Source: Paenibacillus ginsengihumi DSM 21568 (lineage in GTDB: Bacteria > Bacillota > Bacilli > Paenibacillales > NBRC-103111). From it: a DNA stretch of 64,000 nucleotides. The notes under the pieces were generated by a model that was given only the letters and a program-made list of their open reading frames with translations, was not told the DNA's origin and did not search any database. Below are positions 60,331 through 64,000 of this stretch, one piece after another. Every line of letters starts with the position of its first letter. The stretch's first letter is position 1. The stretch spans positions 45,801 through 109,800 of the forward strand of contig NZ_KB905559.1 of NCBI RefSeq assembly GCF_000380965.1. The letters run 5' to 3'. A program made the position numbers and the translations under genes.

Positions 60331-61563
60331 CTATGTCCCCGCTCCCGCCATCATCTGCTCGAGCTGCTCCGAGGATATGTTCGGCAGCTCGTCGGCCATG
60401 CGGCTCCAATCCTCCCGCATCTCTTCGTCGGTCAGCAGGCATTGATCCAACCCTTTGGCAATCGCCGCCGCATCCATGCCGATGCCGATGAACACGAGGC
60501 GCGTGATGCGATCCCCGTACACGGGGTCCCAGCCTTGCGCCAATTCCGGCTCCTCGGCAAGCAACGCCTCCCGCTGCTCAAGAGGCAGAGACGCCGCCCA
60601 CCGTCCGGCCGGACCGAACTGGATCGAGGGGCCGGCCTGGCTCAAGCTTTGGGCCATGTCGTTCCTGGTGGCGAGCCACAGCGTCCCTTTGGCCCGGACG
60701 ATCTCTTCCGGCCAGTCCGTCATCCATGCGGTCAGCCGCTCGGTATGGAACGGCCTCTTTCTTTCGTATACGAAAGAGGATATGCCGTATTCATCGGTTT
60801 CCGGCGTATGGTGGCCCTGCTCCAGCTCCTTGATCCAGCCCGCCGAGGCGCTCGCCTCCGCGAAATCGAATCGGCCGGTATTCAGCAGTTCCCGCGGGTC
60901 CACCTGCCCGTACGTCGTGCGCACGATTGTAGCGCGCGGCTGCAGCTTGCGGAGCATCCGCTCCAGGGCGGCCAATTCCTCTTCTGCGACCAGATCGCAT
61001 TTGTTCAGCAGCAGCACATCGCAAAATTCGATCTGGCTGATCAGCAGATCGACTACATCCCGCGTATCGTCCTGTCCTACGGCCTGCCGACGGTCCAGCA
61101 GCGACTCGCCGCTCGAATAATCGTGCCAGAACCGGTACGCGTCCACCACCGTCACCATCGTATCGAGCCGGCACCACTGCGTAAGGTCGATGCCGTGCTC
61201 CTCGTCGATATAGGAGAACGTCTGGGCGACCGGAACCGGCTCCCCGATCCCGGTCGATTCGATCAAAATATAATCGAAGCGCCCGTCCTTCGCCAGCCGC
61301 TCCACTTCCCGCAGCAGGTCCTCGCGGAGCGTACAGCATATGCAGCCGTTGGACATCTCCACCAGCTTCTCCTCCGTCCGGGATAGCGCCCCGCCGTCCT
61401 TGATCAACCCCGCATCTACATTCACTTCGCCCAAATCGTTCACAATTACGGCAACCTTAAGGCCTTGCCTGTTGTGCAAAATATGGTTCAGCACCGTCGT
61501 TTTTCCCGAACCCAGATAGCCGCTGAGCACCGTTACGGGAATTTTAGCATCGCGATTGGTCAT
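60331..61563 (-). CDS. COG0523 metal-chaperone GTPase (ZigA/YciC type)
   Basis: The 410-aa G3E GTPase begins with TVLSGYLGSGKTTVLNHILH (Walker A), has the family's metal-binding MSNGCICCTLREDLL (CxCC), Glu-rich switch ILIESTGIGEPVPVAQTFSY, and LLNKCDLV (NKxD). The C-terminal CobW_C domain includes GTLWLATRN. Members deliver zinc to client proteins under zinc limitation. A near-perfect Zur box overlaps its promoter, which supports a role in zinc starvation. The ATG is close to the promoter (about 60 nt leader). Confidence 0.94.
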   Translation of the reverse strand: MTNRDAKIPVTVLSGYLGSGKTTVLNHILHNRQGLKVAVIVNDLGEVNVDAGLIKDGGALSRTEEKLVEMSNGCICCTLREDLLREVERLAKDGRFDYILIESTGIGEPVPVAQTFSYIDEEHGIDLTQWCRLDTMVTVVDAYRFWHDYSSGESLLDRRQAVGQDDTRDVVDLLISQIEFCDVLLLNKCDLVAEEELAALERMLRKLQPRATIVRTTYGQVDPRELLNTGRFDFAEASASAGWIKELEQGHHTPETDEYGISSFVYERKRPFHTERLTAWMTDWPEEIVRAKGTLWLATRNDMAQSLSQAGPSIQFGPAGRWAASLPLEQREALLAEEPELAQGWDPVYGDRITRLVFIGIGMDAAAIAKGLDQCLLTDEEMREDWSRMADELPNISSEQLEQMMAGAGT

Positions 61564-61617
61564 CGGATAAAACCCCTTTGTTTATTTTGTTGTAATTATT
61601 ACTATTTAAGCTTGGTC

Positions 61618-61638
61618 TAATCGTAACAATTACGATTA
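61618..61638. promoter_or_regulatory. Zur box
   Basis: AATCGTAACAATTACGATT (within TA...TA flanks) is a near-perfect palindrome matching the Bacillus Zur consensus TCGTAATNATTACGA. It overlaps the -10 of the leftward promoter and would block it when zinc is ample. Confidence 0.85.
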
Positions 61639-61663
61639 TACAACGTGATATTGTACAGCGCAA
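61635..61663 (-). promoter_or_regulatory. promoter of the COG0523 gene
   Basis: Read leftward: TTGCGC (61658-61663), 17-bp spacer, TATAAT (61635-61640), whose end lies in the Zur box. Confidence 0.7.
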
Positions 61664-61883
61664 GAAGTTCAGGGAATTTTATGGCCGGGCGCCTGGAGCA
61701 TGGGGGGACAAGAGAAACGCGGTCGGCCAGCGACCGAATCCGTTTCATAAGATTAATAAGGCGCATATCCCCTATGAAAACGGTTTATTCCCCCCGATCG
61801 ATCGGCTTTCCGCCTTGTTATGATCATGGTGCGGAATTGAGCTAATGATTGGTCCCTCTCCTTCTCTCATATATTTTTTGGAG
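61641..61883 (+). other. gene-free region ending in an orphan rightward terminator
   Basis: No convincing ORF. A hairpin GAAACG-x-GGTCGGCCAGCGACC-x-CGTTTC lies at about 61715-61747. A 23-codon frame starting ATGAAAACGG has no ribosome site. A small RNA transcribed rightward from the Zur region is possible. Confidence 0.35.
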
Positions 61884-61922
61884 CTATTCCCGGACTGAAC
61901 TGACGGGAATAGTCTTTTTTTT
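61884..61922 (+). terminator. orphan rightward intrinsic terminator
   Basis: CTATTCCCG (61884-61892) pairs with CGGGAATAG (61904-61912), followed by TCTTTTTTTTTT. No rightward gene precedes it for over 7 kb. Confidence 0.85.
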
Positions 61923-61931
61923 TTCGCTGCA

Positions 61932-61966
61932 CAAAAAAAACTGACGCCCCTGAACAGGACGCCAGC
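61932..61966 (-). terminator. intrinsic terminator of the TM2-protein genes
   Basis: Read leftward, CTGGCGTCCTG pairs with AGGGGCGTCAG (some G-U pairs), followed by TTTTTTTTG. Confidence 0.8.
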
Positions 61967-61974
61967 TTGCCTCT

Positions 61975-62406
61975 TTACATATCGTTGTCCGGGCGGCTTG
62001 CGCCCGCCAGATGCTTCATTTGCCGGTGCTGCTGAATTTCCCGCAAAATTTCCTGCTCAACCCGGGCATTGTATTCCCGCAGCATGCGGGGAAGAAGAAA
62101 CAAATCGACGATGACCCATATGAACAGTGTAAGCGCCGGCAGGATGAACAGAATGATCGAAATGGCGATCAGGGCTTCGGACTGCGCTGCCGAGCCAATG
62201 CTGAGCCCGAAATAAAACAGGCAGGCCAGCAGAAACAAAACCAGCTGCAGGATGCCTGTTCCCTTTTTGTTCAAGTAAAATCGATGAATCCCCAAATGTC
62301 CGCCCAGCAGCATCAAGTAAGCGAGCGCCGTCGATTTCTCGGAAGCCCTCATCTCCGAGCTGAATACCATCATTTCGTCTAATGTCAAATCTTGTTTGTT
62401 GAGCAT
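61975..62406 (-). CDS. TM2-domain membrane protein, 143 aa
   Basis: The TM2 signature is seen in LLGGHLGIHRFYLNKKGTGI (GxxGxHRFYLG-like) followed by two hydrophobic segments (LQLVLFLLACLFYFGLSIGS and AISIILFILPALTLFIWVIV) and the DLFLLPRMLREYN end. A short acidic N-terminus and a charged C-terminus flank the domain. TM2 proteins are small membrane proteins of unknown function. It is 27 bp downstream of a second TM2 gene. Confidence 0.9.
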   Translation of the reverse strand: MLNKQDLTLDEMMVFSSEMRASEKSTALAYLMLLGGHLGIHRFYLNKKGTGILQLVLFLLACLFYFGLSIGSAAQSEALIAISIILFILPALTLFIWVIVDLFLLPRMLREYNARVEQEILREIQQHRQMKHLAGASRPDNDM

Positions 62407-62433
62407 GCTGCGCTCCTTATATAGCTAAATAAA

Positions 62434-62772
62434 TTACATGGTGGCAGAGACGTTCTTCTGTCTCATGATTTGCTCCAGCACTTTCCCTTCAACATCGCGA
62501 TTGTGATCTTTGACCCACGTATGTACAAGAAACGCGTCAACCAGCCACCAGATAGCGGTGATCACCGCCCCGATGAGGGTCAGCGTCAAAATTAACTGTG
62601 CGATAGCCGACCCTTTCTTGCCCAAATAAAAGCGGTGTCCCCCCACTATTCCAAGGAAATACCAGAGCACATAGGCGACTACCATGTTTTTGCCCTGGTT
62701 TTTCACCTCTTGCTCCAAAAGCAGCAATTCCCGCGCATCGAGCTGGCTTTTTAGTGCCACATTGTAGCTCAT
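62434..62772 (-). CDS. TM2-domain membrane protein, 112 aa
   Basis: The domain reads YVLWYFLGIVGGHRFYLGKK followed by two helices and WWLVDAFLVHTWVKDHNRDV. AAGGAG lies 12 bp before ATG 62772 and 6 bp before a TTG at 62778; either may be used. It is paralogous in architecture to the downstream gene, which has longer helices, and the two probably arose by duplication and act together. Confidence 0.88.
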   Translation of the reverse strand: MSYNVALKSQLDARELLLLEQEVKNQGKNMVVAYVLWYFLGIVGGHRFYLGKKGSAIAQLILTLTLIGAVITAIWWLVDAFLVHTWVKDHNRDVEGKVLEQIMRQKNVSATM

Positions 62773-62957
62773 ACCCAAAACAGTCTCCTTTTGCCATAGT
62801 TTGTAACAATAACGTAATAATTATAATGAACTAAGACTAAAAAAACAACTACATTTTCCATTTTTTCTTGGGACTTTTGAATTAAATTTGCAAAATTTAT
62901 GATCTTTTTGGCGCATGTCCGATTGCTGCTTCTCCTTAAACCTTCTCAGACCGCAAT

Positions 62958-63243
62958 CTACTCCAAATACTTACTCGCCAGTTCTCGTTCAAATATATTG
63001 CCATCCCTGTCTTCAGCCGCTTATCCTATTTTTTTGGTAAAACGCTTCGTTACCCGAAGTCGATATCAAATGCAAGCAAGAAACATCGGCAAGCTTGTCC
63101 ATCAAATGCTCTACGATCCTCTGGCCAACACCTTGTTTTTGATATTCCCGATGCACAACGACATCATAAATTGCTGCGTTAAAGACACGAAAAACCTTGC
63201 CTTCGGCAAGGTCCTTTATCGTGCAAAATACTTTGTGCGGCAG
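62958..63243 (-). pseudogene. GNAT acetyltransferase remnant
   Basis: Read leftward, the sequence encodes YDVVVHREYQKQGVGQRIVE, HLMDKLADVSCLHLISTSGN and EAFYQK, the acetyl-CoA-binding half of a GNAT acetyltransferase (QGVGQRI is the Q-x-x-G-x-G/A loop). The frame then breaks in a run of seven A's, and the expected tail (AAEDRDGNIFERELASKYLE) continues in another frame. The 5' half is missing and replaced by tandem repeats at 63265 onward. It is a truncated, frameshifted pseudogene. Confidence 0.75.
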
Positions 63244-63264
63244 GTGCGGCGGGGATATTCAGCC

Positions 63265-63560
63265 TGCGGCCCCGAACTCCGCGCTGGCATGCGAATTCCG
63301 CGCCGGCATTCGGACCCCGCGCAGCATGCGAACTCCGCGTTGGCATTCGGACCCCGCGCAGCATTCGGACTCCGCGCTGGCATTCGGACCCCGCGCAGCA
63401 TTCGGACTCCGCGCTGGCATTCGGACCCCGCGCAGCATTCGGACTCCGCGCTGGCATTCGGACCCCGCGTTGGCATTCGAACTCCGCGCAGCATTCGGAC
63501 TCCGCGCTGGCATTCGGACCCCGCGTTGGCATTCGAACTCCGCGGTGCATTTGGACTCCG
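63265..63560. repeat. short-unit tandem repeat (about 18 bp)
   Basis: About 16 alternating copies of GCATTCGGACCCCGCGCA and GCATTCGGACTCCGCGCTG. Higher-order 36-bp periodicity is visible. All frames stay open, giving Arg/Cys/Ser-rich peptides, so long frames here are artefacts of the repeat. Confidence 0.85.
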
Positions 63561-63642
63561 CGTTAGCGCTGCCCCTTTCCGGGCCCACCCGGCACATGAA
63601 GCGACGAATGACTGGTTCGGCTTCCTACCTCCGTCGCGAGGC

Positions 63643-63724
63643 TCCTCCCCGGGCACATGTAGCGACGAATCCTGCAAAAAATGCAACATTTTCCGTCCTC
63701 TTCGCACCAAAGGAAAGGGAATGT
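63643..63724. repeat. dispersed repeat family C, copy 3, interrupted by an intron
   Basis: CCCGGGCACATGTAGCGACG, AATCCTGCAAAAAATGCAAC and ATTTTCCG match the start of the other two copies; similarity stops at GGGAATGT, exactly where intron sequence begins. Confidence 0.75.
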
Positions 63725-64000
63725 AGAGTGAAGGGCTGGGGGTACCAGCCCCTCCTCATCAAACCGTACGTGAAGTTTTCCCTCATACGGCTTTCCGACG
63801 TTCTTCACCTTGGACAGTACGTTTGCCCCAAATTGCGACGGTTTTCAGACCCGCCATCCGAAGTAATTCGAACACATTTACCTGACTGGCTCTCCTCTTC
63901 TTGTGTTTTCTGTTCCACCACAGACTTATTCTTCTGCGGATATGCCAGTCCACTTTGGTCAGGAATCGGTTTGCCATGGTCGGGTCTATGCTCGCGTAGT
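63725..64000 (-). mobile_element. group II intron, 3' part
   Basis: Read leftward, the end of the maturase frame runs into a 34-nt hairpin (63761-63794) with AAAGCCGTATGAGGG and CACGTACGGTTT, the form of catalytic domain V (AGC triad, GAAA-like loop, bulge). Domain VI follows (GAGGGGCTGGTACCCCCAGC) with the 3' splice site near 63725. The remaining intron lies beyond the window. It is inserted in repeat family C. Confidence 0.8.
63783..64000 (-). CDS. group II intron reverse transcriptase/maturase, C-terminal part
   Basis: The frame is open at the window edge and reads YASIDPTMANRFLTKVDWHI, then RRRISLWWNRKHKKRR and LLRMAGLKTVAIWGKRTVQG, the usual C-terminal (domain X to D) end of intron-encoded proteins. 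The stop codon at 63783 lies inside domain V. The internal ATG at 63977 is not the real start. The protein would help splicing and reverse transcription of the intron. Confidence 0.85.
   Translation of the reverse strand, partial: YASIDPTMANRFLTKVDWHIRRRISLWWNRKHKKRRASQVNVFELLRMAGLKTVAIWGKRTVQGEERRKAV

Noticed and set aside
61773..61844. 23-codon frame MKTVYSPRSIGF... in the Zur-box region
   Set aside because: No ribosome site and too short to judge; left as part of an unassigned region.
63179..63710. Several long overlapping frames with Ser/Glu/Cys/Arg repeats
   Set aside because: All are by-products of an 18-bp repeat whose length is a multiple of three, which keeps every frame open.

Overview
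The window looks like a chromosomal segment of a Gram-positive, spore-forming, moderately GC-rich member of the Paenibacillaceae (Paenibacillus or a close relative). The reasons are the S-layer-homology protein, ytxC next to thrS, a SinR homologue, a PHP-type tyrosine phosphatase of the YwqE/CpsB kind, T-box and S-box leaders, Bacillales-type GlnR and Zur boxes, strong AGGAGG ribosome sites, and dense intergenic repeats. No rRNA, tRNA, CRISPR array or prophage was found.

Layout. 1-3.5 kb: the start of trmL (cut by the edge), an orphan OmpR-type regulator, serC, a seven-helix membrane protein and small ORFs. 3.66-24.3 kb: one long leftward exopolysaccharide (EPS) locus. Read in the direction of transcription it is: chain-length modulator, BY-kinase, membrane 4,6-dehydratase, a 0.44-kb structured RNA region ending in an intrinsic terminator, DegT aminotransferase, acyltransferase, ATP-grasp ligase, NAD-sugar epimerase, initiating phosphosugar transferase, three GT4 glycosyltransferases, Wzy, Wzx, UDP-ManNAc dehydrogenase, UDP-GlcNAc 2-epimerase, galU, a run of small unknown and anchored proteins, and sinR. 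24.5-29.7 kb: a 54-aa ORF, an SGNH-like protein, an SLH protein, the EPS tyrosine phosphatase and a divergent XRE regulator. A GATAC-N5-GTATC operator recurs at the EPS promoter, at the small-ORF promoters, at the phosphatase promoter and around the XRE gene. I read this as a local regulon controlling capsule or biofilm output.

30-64 kb: mostly housekeeping genes, nearly all leftward. These are a beta-type glutamine synthetase with GlnR boxes, DAHP synthase, ispH, an HtrA protease with its two-component system, a YugN-like protein, a 3D-domain protein, thrS with a T-box, ytxC, mqnC, metA-metI under a SAM-I riboswitch, corA (rightward, long structured leader), an HRDC protein, ilvD, a cupin, a BASS transporter, a VOC protein, a DCC-family protein, a TetR/MFS pair, a Zur-regulated COG0523 GTPase and two TM2 proteins. 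The right edge holds a GNAT pseudogene, a short-unit tandem repeat and the 3' end of a group II intron.

At least four repeat families fill the intergenic space: a roughly 90-bp palindromic element (B), a 73-76-bp tandem unit (A), a roughly 215-bp GTTGCA-hairpin element (C, which hosts the intron) and an ACTTGCGTTA element (D). All functional calls come from reading the sequence and remembered family knowledge. No database search was run.
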